A stretch of 64,000 nt of DNA from Poecilobothrus nobilitatus (taxonomy: Eukaryota > Arthropoda > Insecta > Diptera > Dolichopodidae). The notes below the pieces were generated by a model. It saw only the letters and a program-made list of their open reading frames with translations. It searched no databases and was not told the origin of the DNA. Position 1 is the first letter of the stretch. Every line of letters starts with the position of its first letter. Where the stretch lies: the NCBI GenBank assembly GCA_947095535.1, contig OX352774.1:42734496-42798495 (forward strand), read 5' to 3'. This document shows positions 23,828 to 36,169 of the stretch, piece after piece. Made by a program: the position numbers and the translations under genes.

Positions 23828-24385
23828 AGCACATTTTTCAAAGCAAATTAAAAAAAAAATTTGCTTTTAATTTCACTGTGTCCGCTTCATTTATCTGCGG
23901 TTAATAATAGAGCAATGAAATCCAATGCTAACCAAGGATAGATCTAATAAAAAATTAATAGTTATTAGCAGAAATACTTATTTTTTTTTATGTATGCAGT
24001 TCCATTCATAACGCAAGTACAACTCCTCAAAATTGAAGAAAAGCTCTATTTTCAAATGTTTATATCTCAATTTGTTCAAATGTAATCAATATCAAAATTA
24101 TACAATTTTATGCAATCTAGTATTACAATTTACCGTTGTATGCAAACAAACTTTTGCAAGAATTTGCTTTTTTTATATTTCCGGCATTATTTTAATTAGA
24201 ATTTTGGAATTTTAAGACAAAATAAATGTTTCATAATTAACTAACTTACCTTAAAAAATCTTTTTATACCTTCAGTTTAAGATCTAATTAAAGATCAAAA
24301 ATTGAAAATTTTATATTTTTAGAAATTTGCGTAAATTTTTCCAAAGTAAAACACAAAAATTAAAGATTCAACAATTTAGGTTTAC
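23828..24385 (+). mobile_element. Helentron family A, heavily degraded
   Basis: It starts AGCACATTTTTCAAAG...TTTGCTTTTAATTTCACTGTGTCCGC, a decayed version of the family A 5' end. It continues through TACAACTCCTCAAAATTG, ATCAAAATTATACAATTT, ATTTACCGTTGTATGCAAAC and TTTCCGGC, all core markers, and ends near GGTTTACATTAG. Several internal segments are lost. Confidence 0.6.
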
Positions 24386-24653
24386 ATTAGTTAATTGTTT
24401 TTCTTAATTACATATGGCATTTCCTTAAAAGTGAAGAAAGTTTCCTTGCATTTTCCAGCATTTTTTTTTTTTATATATATAAAATTCTAAGAAAAATTTG
24501 AAATTTTGGTGCAACTGACAATTTTCTAACCTGTTTTTATTATATTTTGTAGGGAGGGTATCATATGTCGTATGCATTTCATTTAGTATTAATTTGCCTA
24601 GTGTCATTTTACAGTACTTTTTGAAAGTTGTCTGTATTATCATTTTATTCTAT

Positions 24654-24865
24654 GGGGGCTCGGTGGCTTAGTGGGTAAGAGCGTATAAAATACGCTGTAA
24701 ACACCGAGGAAATGTTGGTTCGAATCCCACACACTTCGTAAAAGTTATTCTCCCTTACGACATTTACAGCCACGCCTGAACAGGAAAGGCTGTGTAATTC
24801 CCTATCCACAGGAATTACCTCTGAAAATCCTTTCCAGAGAAATGCAATAAAAAAAAAAAAAAAAT
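24654..24865 (+). mobile_element. tRNA-derived SINE (SINE1), complete copy
   Basis: The head GGGGGCTCGGTGGCTTAGTG contains a good pol III A box (TGGCTTAGTGG) and an exact-consensus B box GGTTCGAATCC about 50 bp later. A tRNA-unrelated body follows (GGAAAGGCTGTGTAATTCCC), then a 15-17 base A-tail. Flanking ATTTTATTCTAT (24642-24653) and ATTTTATTTAT (24864-24874) form a near-perfect target duplication, as left by LINE-assisted retroposition. The tail of uninterrupted A bases and clean duplication suggest a fairly recent insertion. It could be transcribed by RNA polymerase III. Confidence 0.9.
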
Positions 24866-24875
24866 TTTATTTATT

Positions 24876-25063
24876 GTATTTCATTTGACTGTATGTAAAA
24901 CATATAATTAGGGGGCATTTAAGAGTTGGTTACAAATTTGTATTTAAACACAAATCTTTTTTTTTTTTACTTTATATTTCATAAAAACAAATTAAAATAA
25001 AACAATTTACATTTATAATAATATATAGATACATAAAACTATAAATTTAATAAGTAATAATTT

Positions 25064-25104
<41 letters not shown>

Positions 25105-26605
25105 ATACTATATAGAGTATAAACCTTTTTACATTATTATAAGAATGTTTTACATACAAATAATCATATTGTAATACAAGAATCAATTAAATCCAATTAT
25201 TAAAAAGTTATTATAATTTCTTTTTAATTTTTATGTATAGTCTCTGTCCTTATATAAATATGACGTCACATGACCTAAATTTTATTTTTAACTCCAACAA
25301 TAATGTATGTATTTTCATATTGATTTTTATTCAATAATTTTTTTTTTTATACAATAAAAAAATAAAAAATTTTTCTGTTCCAATATTTCCAATAACAATA
25401 AATTATTCAATTAATTATTTAAAAAAATAAATAAAAAAAAAAACAAAAAGAAGAAGAAGAAGATGAAAAGAAAACCAACGGAATAAAATGAAAATAAATT
25501 TTTACTTTGATAATTTTCTTCCTTATACATATACTCAACATTTCATTAAATACAAATACAAAAACAAAACAGTCATTATATGCGTTTAATCAAGTTAAAA
25601 AAAAATAAAAAATACAATTTAAATTTTACATGACGAAATGATGACCTGAATCTTAAACCAAACCAAAAAACAAAAAAAAAACAACTTTTTATTAGTGGGT
25701 TTTCTTTTTTTATTAATCTTCCACCCAAAACAAAAAAAAAAATATAATTCTGATTAAGATTTATGATCTTATCCAACCTATACTACGAGTATACAGCATA
25801 CAGCTTATATCATGTGATATGGGATATTTTCTTTTGCTGGACATTATATTTTTTTAATATTTCACCAAAATCTATAATGGTTTTTTTTTTTTTTTTGTTA
25901 ATTTTACATTGTAATATGTACATTGTACATATATGTACATATATGCAAAAAATAATTCCATTCCATTTATCCTTTCTTCATCATATGCAAAAAAAAAAAA
26001 AATACTAAAAACAAAACAGCTACTAGGAAAAATTTCTATATTTTGAGGCAGGATGAAAAGAAAAAAAAAACTAATATAATAGTATTGACAAATAAATTAT
26101 AAGTCATCTGTACAAATCAATCTACATTCACACATACAAAATTGTTTAGTTGTTACGAAGATGTATGTGACTTTAATTGAAAATCAATCAATCAATAACA
26201 GTAGATATAGAAAATGTAGAACAAAAAAATTAAAACAAGTTTTCAAACATTTCAAGTAGGTACATACAAAAATTGAGAATTAATGACGAATAAAAAAAGA
26301 ATATTGAATAAAAAAAAAAAAAAAACTAATCAACTGCCTATCAGAACTATAACTAAAACTTGCTAACCATTAGTAATTTATATACAATATAACCAAAGTC
26401 AGTTAATTTAAATAGTCATGTTTAATTTTACATACTATAATTTAACAATTAAAGTGCCAAAACCTATTGATCCGAGTCACATGTATAAGATCACATATAT
26501 TATATAACATAGATATAACAAAATTATAAAAATCAGTGTTTTAAAACTCATTGGTTCCTTAAAAAATCCATAGTAATCTTTAATATGAGGTTTCATAACT
26601 TTAAA
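24876..26605. other. A+T-rich DNA with (AT)n tract
   Basis: An (AT)17 run lies at 25067-25100. The rest is low-complexity sequence with many A and T runs and no gene. Confidence 0.55.
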
Positions 26606-26611
26606 AAAACG

Positions 26612-27031
26612 AGGTAGAATGTAAACCAAAGGTTTTTAAAAGCGCACATTTCCAATACAAACTGTTTAGAATTGTGACTTGCACAAAAATTTGAAAATTT
26701 AAGAAATTTTTTGTAATAAGAAAATATGTGAAAATAAGACTTTTCTGGAATTTTGAAAGGTGGGAGTCCGGAACCTTATATAGCCAAGAAAACCCGTTAA
26801 CACACCGTAAAAAAATATTACTCCGTGATGGATGGAACTACATGAAAAAGTTATTCCACAAAATTAATATTTTTATAAGATCTAGCCATGGTTAAAATTT
26901 TTTTTCTCTTTCTTCAACGGTATTAACGGTTAAAGAAGTTTTGTAAACAGACGAACGGACGGACGGACGGACAGAGTAAAACTAATAAGCACATTTTTTT
27001 CAATTTTCACAATTTTTTTTGGAAATGTGTT
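26612..27031 (-). mobile_element. Helentron family A, internally deleted copy
   Basis: Both ends are preserved: plus-strand AGGTAGAATGTAAACCAAAG with GCGCACATTTCC on the left, a GGAC microsatellite at about 26950-26972, and GGAAATGTGTT on the right. Compared with the copy in the H4 pseudogene, about 330 bp of core is missing. AACG occurs on both sides (26608-26611, 27032-27035), which may be chance, since Helentrons usually make no target duplication. Confidence 0.8.
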
Positions 27032-28549
27032 AACGATTTAAAATAAAATGTCATTAACGTTAAACAAAACAAAATACCAGAAATTATTTTTGTTGTTGTC
27101 GTTTAGTAAGGGCGATAGACCTTTCTATCCTTACATTTAAGCCCGCCCACTGGTTGTGTCATGCAACTTGTTGAGACGTTTGTTTATCACTTCCAAAATT
27201 CCAATTTTCAGCTTACAATAAGATAATTTCAAAATAACGGTACATACTTTTTCTCAAATTTTGAAAAGAATAACGACAATTACAGACGAATTCTATACAA
27301 GCCAATTAAATTAGGATATAGTAAGATAAGAATAGTCTTTTGTAGACAAAAATAAATTAATTCACTCTGTATAGTCACTTCAAGTGGAATGATAAATTTA
27401 AAACCATGGCGGGCCATTAAAACCATTATCACCTGAATGCTTTAAACTTAATCCTAATGGCGATCATCTTAGATACTACAATGAAAATAAAATTTTTTAA
27501 GCTGAATGAGACCATTTAGTGAGAATGAAAATGATATTCATATGTTGTGCTCATATATCTTTTTATTTTAAAAACAAACACACTCTATAAATTAAATCCA
27601 AAATCTTTTCTTACCGTGTGTCTGTCAATCAATATATAAAACTTTTCTGGATAACTCCGGAAATTGTTAAAAGAACCTCATATTAAAATAAAATGTCAAA
27701 ATATAATGCAAAATAAGTATATAATACGTAATAAACTGATTTAATATCTTTAAATATAATTAAAATTTTATGAAAATGATATAAGTATATATATCTTTCT
27801 GTCAAAGAAAAACTAAAGAACCACAGAGATTTTATAAAAAAAAAAAAACTCTTTCCACATGACATACTGAAAGTCAATCTTTCTAATAATATTGTTTTTG
27901 TTTTCTTGTTTTTTTTTTTACTGTCAACAGAAACTTTGACCAATTTATCCAAAGGTTAACTATATATATTTATAAAAAAATCGTACAAACCACACGAATA
28001 AATATTTAAAAAATAGTTTCACGCAAAGCTAAAATAAAAATCTTAACAAAAAAAAAATTAATCTTAGGTTGTCTATAGATATGTAATTAAATATTGACAT
28101 TCATTATTACTCTGCAAATAATTTATTTGTTAAAAAAAAAAAAAAAAAGTTAAATGAAAATTCTTTTATTACGTAATTATGAGGGTATTTGAAAACATTT
28201 AAGAAAAAAAAAAAATATGTAAATATTTTACAAAATCAAATATTATTAAAATGCAAAGATTGCAAATGAAAAATATTGGATAACAATTTCAATAAGATTT
28301 CATTTAAGATTGACACTTAGTTTATTTTTCTTTTTTACTTATAAATATACGATTTTTAGCTACTATAGGTATAAGATATCAAATATAAATTTAGTGCAGA
28401 CGTCAATGCTGCTTATAGAATGTTAATAGAACACAATTAAAAAAAAAAAAACAAAAAAACCAACGAATAAAAACAGAATTAAAAGTCTGCAATTTATTTT
28501 AACACAAAAAAAAAAAAAACCGAACCACAAAAAAATTTAACCTTTAAAT
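27032..28549. other. A+T-rich DNA, nothing certain
   Basis: A somewhat higher-GC patch at 27100-27185 contains an imperfect hairpin, GTAAGGGCGATAG with CTATCCTTAC. No gene was recognised in this stretch. Confidence 0.5.
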
Positions 28550-28550
28550 G

Positions 28551-29834
28551 TTTTTTTTAGCACATTTCCAAAAAAAATTTTGAAAAAATGTGCTTATTAA
28601 TTTCACTCTGTCCGTCCGTCCGTTCGTCCGTCTGTTTACAAAACTTCTACACCGTTAAAGCTAGAGGATAGGTCTCATAAAAAAATAATTTTGTGGAACA
28701 ACTTTTTCATGTAGCCCCTCCCATTACGGAGCTACAGCCGCTCAAACTTTGAAAAAGCCCTATTTTTAAATGCAGATATCTTATGTTCTGCTTAAGATTT
28801 TTTCAATCTGAAAACGTCATTCGACAGGTATTTCTTTTATCTTTGTAAATTAATATCAAAATTATACAATTTTTTTAAATTTAGTATTTAAATTTACCGT
28901 TATGTGAAAACCAAATTTTGCATGATTTTTCTACTTTCATAACTACTTTGCTCTCCGGCACGCTTTTAGATACAGCCTTGCAATTTTGAGGCAAGAAAGA
29001 ACTTTTAGAATTAGTATAAGTTTGCTCAGTAAATTTTTTTGGACCACCCCCTGTTTATGAGCTATTAGGGCTTAAAAATTGAAAATTTGCTATTTTTAAA
29101 CACCTGTAACTTAGGAACCTGTACACATTTTACTTCTGCAAGATATAAAAATTAAAGCTACAGTAATATATTTTTACGTGTGTTAAAGGTTTATTTTAGT
29201 TGTAAAGGGTTCCAAAGTTGCAGCTCTTCAAAATTGCGAAAAAGCCCCATTTTCAGATGTATATATCTCAGGCTCTGCGTAATAGTTTTGCAATCTAAGA
29301 CCGTCAGAAGATCGAAAATTTTATTATCTATATAAAACAATATCAAAATTATGTGATATTTTGTAATTTACAATTTAAATTTACCGTTATGTGAAAACCA
29401 TATTTCGCATGATTTTTCTACTTTCATAACTCCGGCACGCTTCTAGATAGAGGCTTGAAATTTTGAGACAAGAAAGAACTTTTAGAATTAGTATAAGTTT
29501 CCTCAGAAAAGTTTTTGCTAGCACCCGCTCTTTAAGAGTGATTACGCCTCAAAAATTGAAAATTTGCTATTTTTAGGCACCTGTACAAATTTTTCTTCGG
29601 CAAGACATGAAAATTAAAGCTTCAATAATATATTTTTACGTGTGTTAACGGCTTTTCTTAGTTATATAGGATTCCGGAATTACGGCCACTCAAAATTTCA
29701 AAAATGTCCTATTTTCACATTTTTTCTTATTACATGAAATTTTCAAATTTTTTGTGTATGTCACACTTCTAAACAGTTTGTATTAAGTTTTGGAAATGTG
29801 CGCTTTTAAAAACCGTTGGTTTACATTCTACCTT
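28551..29834 (+). mobile_element. Helentron family A, longest copy
   Basis: It has the full plan: subterminal AGCACATTTCC (28558-28568), inner inverse AAATGTGCT making a 9-bp hairpin, GTCC/GTTC microsatellite (about 28609-28634), core, inverse subterminal GGAAATGTGCGCT (29792-29804), stem-loop AAACC/GGTTT (29810-29822), and the end CTACCTTG beside TTT. The core is a diverged direct duplication: TTACCGTTATGTGAAAACCA occurs near 28896 and 29386, and CAAGAAAGAACTTTTAGAAT near 28992 and 29469. Units are about 480-490 bp. No protein frame. Confidence 0.9.
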
Positions 29835-30740
29835 GTTTATATTTAGATTTTATAATTGGTAAATAGCACCCTTAATTTGAAATTGTATGTAATGTTAACT
29901 AGTAGCTAAAGTAGCCGATTTTGATCTTCAATTTTTAATAGCAGATTTTAATTGAAAAATTAACAATTATGGCGGAAATTCATAATTTTGTTGAATTTTA
30001 CGTCTTTATTGAATTTCATGATATTGTAATTTGTAAACATAAAATCTTATTAATATTTTTAATTCGAAAAATTTTTCCAAACTTTAATATTTTTCAACAG
30101 TAAATTTATATTAAAAGTGTTCGAAAATTTTTAATATAAAATAGGTATAATTATCGTTTTCGTTTAAAATTTTTTCTAAATAATATGCTCTACTTCAAGT
30201 TAAAATCGATATGATTGAAAATAATGTAAAACAGCCATAATTTTAAAGTGACACAAATTATAAAATCCACCAACAATGAACAATTTTCTTTTCATTTTTA
30301 TTTTTAGGTTTTTGTTTGAAATGAATTTACATTTTTTTAAAAACCATAATTTTTTGTTATATGTAGTAGATAGACAGTTTGGTGTGAGTTTGAGTAATGG
30401 AAAAAGTAGCGAAAAATAGTTTTTACAGAAGCGAAAAATTGGGTGGCTTGTAGCTATCAGTAGAAGAATTTTACAAAAAGTTTCTAACAACATTGATTCT
30501 AATACTATTCTAATACATATTTTGCATCTATAAATAATGCAAAACTTATTTCAAATTATTTATCATATTAAAATATAATCATTAAATTTTGAAGAAATTC
30601 AATAAAATTTTCTAACTAAACAATCATTGCCCAAACAAAACCAAAATCAAAACAACGATAAGTCAACAAAACCTAACCGCTAACTGTTCTAATTAATATT
30701 TAAAAATTTAACGTCTTTTATCGTTTATTTATACAAAACA
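29835..30740. other. A+T-rich DNA, nothing recognised
   Basis: A minus-strand open frame of 97 codons at 30200-30493 shows no domain and low-complexity composition; I treat it as chance. Confidence 0.5.
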
Positions 30741-31446
30741 AGGCAGAATGAAAACCAACAGTTTTTAAAATTCAACATTTTGCAAAAGACAAAAATTTTC
30801 TGATGTAACTTATGCTGGTCCTAAAAGTTCTTTCTTTTAAAATTTTAAGGCTTTATCTAAAAGCATTGGGGAGATATGATAGCAGGAAAATCCTGCAAAA
30901 TTTAGCATTCACCAACGGTAAATTTAAATTTTAAGGCCGTTTCTGAATTTATCGCACTAGCACTAGACACTAGACAATTCACACTGTTTTCTTACATACG
31001 TATTACTCATTTTTCGAATGCAGTAAAAAAATTTCAGAGTTTTTCGTAATTAATTTAGTTACGAGATAGTGCGATAGTTTCGGATCCGGCCTAAATTTTA
31101 AAAAATTACAAAATTTTAAAAAATGGCTTAATAAGATAAAAAAATCCTGTCATTCGGCGTTTTTTGATTGAAAAAATGTTAATCAAAACCTGATATATAT
31201 TGATACATTTAAAAAAAGGGGTTTTTTTTCAAATTTTGAGTAGCTGTAACTACGTAGTGCTAGATAGTACTACTGTAACTAGATAGTGCTCCATAAAGAA
31301 AGTTATTCTAGAACATTAATTTTTTTAAAAGACTTAACAATGGTTAAAAATTGATTGTTCTATTTTAAATGGTGGAGAAAATTTTGAAACAGCCAGACGG
31401 ACAGTCGGACATAGGGAAACTAAAAGGGAAATTTCATAAAAAAGGC
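30741..31446 (-). mobile_element. Helentron family A, degraded, with nested MITE
   Basis: The left end AGGCAGAATGAAAACCAACA, the core markers CTAAAAGTTCTTTCTT and TGTAACTACGTAGTG, and a decayed microsatellite ACGGACAGTCGGACATAG identify it. The right end is eroded. A 157-bp foreign insert lies at 30935-31091. Confidence 0.75.
30935..31091. mobile_element. Mutator-like MITE with 10-bp target duplications
   Basis: The ends GGCCGTTTCTGAATTTATCG and, reverse-complemented, GGCCGGATCCGAAACTATCG both continue into CACTA, giving 25-bp inverted repeats with five mismatches. TAAATTTTAA flanks both sides exactly (30925-30934 and 31092-31101). A 9-11 bp duplication with GG...CC ends is typical of Mutator-like elements; the superfamily call is inference. 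It inserted after the surrounding Helentron was in place. Confidence 0.85.
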
Positions 31447-32367
31447 AAAAATCATAATATCATATCGGAAATATCATATCAATAGAAAATAAACTCTTAT
31501 ATAAGCTAAATGGTCAGCCGAGTCATGAACGACTTAGTGAAACTACTGATTCTATCTGTATGAATACTCTTTGCTTCTTATTGGAGTGGAAAGGAAAAAG
31601 TAAAAACAATTTAATACTATCCTTAAAACAGGGTTATATTATTTGAAAAAAAAAAAATTGTACCACAATTACAAATAATTATAAAATAATTAATCAATTC
31701 CCAAAGAAATATTGATGGAAAATAAAAATAACCATTGAGTAGAGAAAAATAATCGTGAAATCTGCAAGAAAAAGAAAATTAAATTTATGAACGTTTTCTT
31801 TTTCGTCTTTTTTATTTAAATTTTATCTTTTATGTTTTTCTTAAAGATTTTAATTTTTAATGGAATTTTTCCAACTTTGACTTTTTTGTTTATTTTGATA
31901 GTAAATTATAATTTAGTTTAGATTTTTTTCTTTTCTTTATATTTTCAAGTCAACCTATTGTTGTTTTAAATAAACTTTTAAAATGAAGATTGAAGCAAAA
32001 TACAAAAAAAAAAAGAAGAGAAATGCAATCAATCAATTTTAAGATATTTTAAGGAAATTTAACTCAAGAGTATACAATAAGAAAATCGATTTACTTTATA
32101 TTTTCTTTTTAACCTTCACTTTATAATTTACTCTTAATTGTAAATTGTTATTTAATTTGAATAGAAGCTTAAAAAATTGATAATAACGGTAAAGTTAGCA
32201 TTTCGAACTTTGATTTCGATGAAAATGATTTTATTATAAGGTGTTATTATAAGGTTCAAAATGCTAATGCGATGCTAACCCTGAGATTATATAAATTATG
32301 ATTAATAATGACATGTATGACATGTAATGATGTAAAACATGGTAATTTTATTTTTTTGTCCTCTCTT
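31447..32367. other. A+T-rich DNA, nothing recognised
   Basis: No gene or repeat family member identified. Confidence 0.5.
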
Positions 32368-32577
32368 AGCGCTACAGTAACTTTTAAAACTGATACTTTC
32401 TCTTCCTTGATAAAAAAAAAAAACTAAAAATAAATTTTGTTAACTGCTACAATTTAAATTTTGCATGTAAACCGTTTAAAAAATAAATTGTCAATGACAA
32501 CCTACAACCAACAATAACAAAAACAAAAAATTGATTGTCAACACGATTAAAAGTAAAAAAATTACTGTAGCAGCGCT
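32368..32577. mobile_element. Possible 210-bp MITE
   Basis: The left end AGCGCTACAGTAAC and the reverse complement of the right end, AGCGCTGCTACAGTAAT, match apart from three extra bases. No target duplication is evident and the arms are short, so chance is not excluded. Confidence 0.35.
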
Positions 32578-34820
32578 TCATTCCGGCATTTCTCGCTGCG
32601 TATTGTATATGGTCAAGCCGTATTTAAATTACTGAATTATATTTAAATGTAAAAGCGACGGACCACGCAACGTGAACATAGAGTCATCAACTGAATCGTT
32701 ATTATTTAATGAAGTAATTTATAAATTAAAGTTAAATATTTTTTTTTTCCAGTATTATAAATTGAGTTTCAGAACTGCCATTACTTCAAAATTTAATCAT
32801 TGAACGAATAGGTACAACAAAAAAAAAAATTATATTACGTGAAAGAAACTATTGAAAAATGATTGAAGAGTTTTTGATTTGCTCCTTGACTTTTTTGATT
32901 TTTAATTTTTTTTTTTTTTTTTGTATTTTATTTATTTGTGATACTAATATATACATAGGTTTTCTTTTTTTTTTTATTTAAAAATTGTTTTCTATTAAAA
33001 AATTATGAAAAGCAAAAAATAACTTTTAAATGAAAATTTCTTTGATTTTTTTTTCTATTTTTCATTATGATGACGTCAATAATATGAAATGAAAATATTG
33101 CAAAAACATTAAATTTTAAAGTAGATTTGTTTTGACATCTTAAATATATTTTCAATGAAAAGATAAATTTTATGCAATTTTTAATTATTTAAATTGTTAT
33201 TTACATGAGGAAAAAGTTATATAAAAAAAAAATACTTTAATATAATAAATTCATTTTGAATATTGTTATAGTATATAGGAATGTAGAGATACTGAAGTTT
33301 TATTATAAATTCAATTTTACATAATGCGATGGTAATATCATATGGTAACAAGTATAGTATAAAAATATTTTCAAAAAATGTTCCAGTTTTAATTTGACTA
33401 TACAGTAAGTAAGTAGTTGATTCAGTTATTCAAATATCCGAAAGTTATTTAAACATCAAGAACATATTATATAAATCTCAAATATTCTTCTTATATTCTG
33501 AATCAATATGGAAATGTTCTAAATTTATAAAAAGATGTAGCTTCCTTCAATGAGATATTGCACCTTCTGGCACTTTAGTTTCATTCAACTTTACAAATAT
33601 GTAATATGATATCTTCTAAGTTGGGAATTTCAAAAATTTTGCAACAAGATTTGATACTTTATTTAAATTTTAGATTTGTTACAGTGTATAGGTATTCTTT
33701 CTTAATAATTTATAACTAATTCTAATCAAAAATATCGAGACGCCTAAAAAGAGCGACTCAGTTTTCTTTTTCAGTTGCTTCTAACTATTAAAGCATATAC
33801 AGATTAGTTTTAAGTAAAAGTAGGGCTTGTACATTTTGAAATTTAAATGTTTTTGTGCTTGTAGACAAACCTTTTTAATTCGAAATTAAAACATTTTAAA
33901 AAAATAAATTTACACTTTTGAATATCTTCTCTTATATTAATATAATTTTTTTTAAAAAATACCAATTAGCTAATTTCTACAACTATGTTTTTCTTTTTAA
34001 TTCATTCAATTATCTAAGAACAGTGGCATATCTTTTCTATAGTATAATATTTAATACCATATCTTGTGAAGGGATACTGAATATTCTATTAAATAAACGT
34101 TCGCTTTAAGTCCGTTCTCATAAATATAAATTTTTTTTTTTGTGTAGGAAAATTTGCATAGAAAATTACCGACGTTTACATTTATTGCATATTTTATATA
34201 ACAATTTTTTTTTTTATTCATTTATTTTATGATATAACTTATTTTTCTTCATATTTTCATACTTTAATATTTTAATAAATTATTCATTCATTGAAATTCA
34301 TCTGAGAAATAAAACAAAAAATATAGGTATATGTATAAAAGAAAAAAAAAAAGTGTATATTATAAAATATACCTTATATTTTTTTGTCTTCTCTTAATCA
34401 AAAATCAGAATATATTTTTTTGCACTCTCTGTAATCTTATACAGACGAATTAAATATAAATGCTCGTTTATTATCAGGTCATCATTTAAAATAATATTGG
34501 CAAAGAAAAATACTAAAAGAAAAATTTTATCGAATTTTTTCCCATTTAATTTTAGAACATTATCAAGAATTTTAACTATTATAAACGTAGAGCTTAAATG
34601 ACTCTATACAATTCCTTAATTTTAAACATGTCTTCAATCGTTATCAGACTTCTTAAGTTTTCAAAAATATGAACATTTTCGAAAAAAAAAAAAAAACATT
34701 TAACAATATCTTTTTTTTTTAATTGAAAGGTTATCTTAGATTATAAAACGACATGATCGACAACATTTCAGTTTAGAACTAAAATTTTGACTTAAGAAAA
34801 GCTATAATATATGATAAACT
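32578..34820. other. A+T-rich DNA with a small CpG-richer patch
   Basis: Positions 32578-32700 contain several CpG-bearing words (TTCCGGC, TCTCGCTGCG, AAGCGACGGACCACGCAACG), unusual for this window. I could not link them to a gene. The remainder is low-complexity. Confidence 0.45.
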
Positions 34821-34822
34821 AT

Positions 34823-35065
34823 AATTCGTCGATGTTCGGTCAAAACTGACCAAACACCATTTAAAAGTGTTTGTGATATTTAGCTCATTAGTTTACTTCG
34901 CAATATTATTTACAGGTAAAAATGTTCAAATCCGAGTCTTATATAAAAAAAAAAAAATTTTTTTTGACAAGATTCGTATTTGAGTATTTTGAGAACTGAT
35001 GAGCTTAAATATTACAAATTTGCATAAATGGCGTTTGGTCAGTTTTGTCTGAACACAAACGAATT
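34823..35065. mobile_element. Foldback/MITE hairpin with ~110-bp arms
   Basis: The left arm AATTCGTCGATGTTCGGTCA continues through AAACTGACCAAACACCATTT, ATATTTAGCTCATTAGTT and AATGTTCAAATCCGAGTCTT. The reverse complement of the right arm has the same words (GACAAAACTGACCAAACGCC, AGCTCATCAGTTCTC, CTCAAATACGAATCTTG). The arms meet at an A13/T8 junction near 34960. Confidence 0.85.
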
Positions 35066-36067
35066 GCATAGATCTCACAGTTATACAGAGATCTAAAAAT
35101 AGGTGTGAATTTTTTTAATTTTTGATCACTTATTGGTCTTAAACGCGGGGAAGTATACAAAAATACATTTCTCAGATGAAAATTCAATATCTTTACAGAG
35201 AATTTACTTTTTGTTATAAATATATGTTATAAAATTATCCAATTGTGCTCTTAAAAAGAGGGAAAGAAAGACATAAAATTAAATTTTAAGGTTACAATAC
35301 AGGCTACACTATATATAGCCTCACAATTTAAATTAGGTACTCAATTTATTTTAAACAAAATTAACACTCTCCTTCTTAATAAAAACTTTCTTTTTCATAA
35401 TACCATTATATAAATTTTATATGAAATTTTATTTATTGAATTTAAAGAGCAAAATAAATTTTTTGTTAGTCTTATATTATTTTTATACCAAATTAAATTT
35501 AACAGTTTAGCAACTAAAAATATAAAAAATATTTTTTTTTTAAATAATCATTAATTTTAAAGAATTTAGTATTACCTAATAAGGTCAATGATCTCTCATA
35601 ATACACATATACATATATATATAGTATATATATATTTTCTTTTTGTAAGCAATTTTAATGCCATGTGAACTCACATGCATTTTTTTCTTTATTTGAAATC
35701 AAAACAAAAATTACTTTAAAACTTACAAAAATAAATATCGTAAACTTTTAAAATGCTGACTTTTGCAAAAAAAAATAAAAACCAAAAAATATACAAAAAA
35801 AAAAAAAAACACTCGAACTTTCATATTGACATGCTCGTTCATACGTTTATATAGGGAAATTCAAAAAAAAAAAAAATATTTTTTTTTTCAAATTTTTATC
35901 AATTAGTCTTTACTTAGTCAATTGTGTTACCACAATTGTCAGGTTGTAGTCTATAGACTAAATTAAAATATTAATACGTAAAAATGTAATAAAATATTTT
36001 TATTAAAGAACCCCTCCCTCATTATTACTCTCTTACCACAATTACCGCATTCTCCGACAATAGATAT
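35066..36067. other. A+T-rich DNA, nothing recognised
   Basis: No gene or repeat family member identified. Confidence 0.5.
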
Positions 36068-36169
36068 TGGGTCAAATGCATAAAATTGCAAAAAAATACG
36101 AGTTCAAGTGTAGTTTTTGTTTGAAAAAGTGAAATTTGAGTTTAAGCTAAGTTTTATGCATTCGACCCA
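36068..36169. mobile_element. 102-bp inverted repeat, MITE-like
   Basis: The left end TGGGTCAAATGCATAAAA matches the reverse complement of the right end, TGGGTCGAATGCATAAAA, at 17 of 18 positions. The inner arms are weakly similar. No target duplication could be fixed. Confidence 0.6.

Noticed and set aside
24654..24730. Functional tRNA gene
   Set aside because: A and B boxes are good, but the sequence continues into a body, an A-tail and a target duplication, which defines a SINE.
25261..25268. CRE-like palindrome TGACGTCA (also at 33071-33078)
   Set aside because: Single 8-bp motifs without a gene or promoter nearby; expected by chance in 64 kb.
26608..27035. AACG as a genuine target duplication of Helentron A
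   Set aside because: Other family A copies do not show a consistent duplication, and Helentrons normally make none. Four matching bases in this composition can be chance.
30200..30493. 97-codon minus-strand open frame
   Set aside because: No domain and low-complexity K/F/L/N composition; no splice or start context that distinguishes it from chance.
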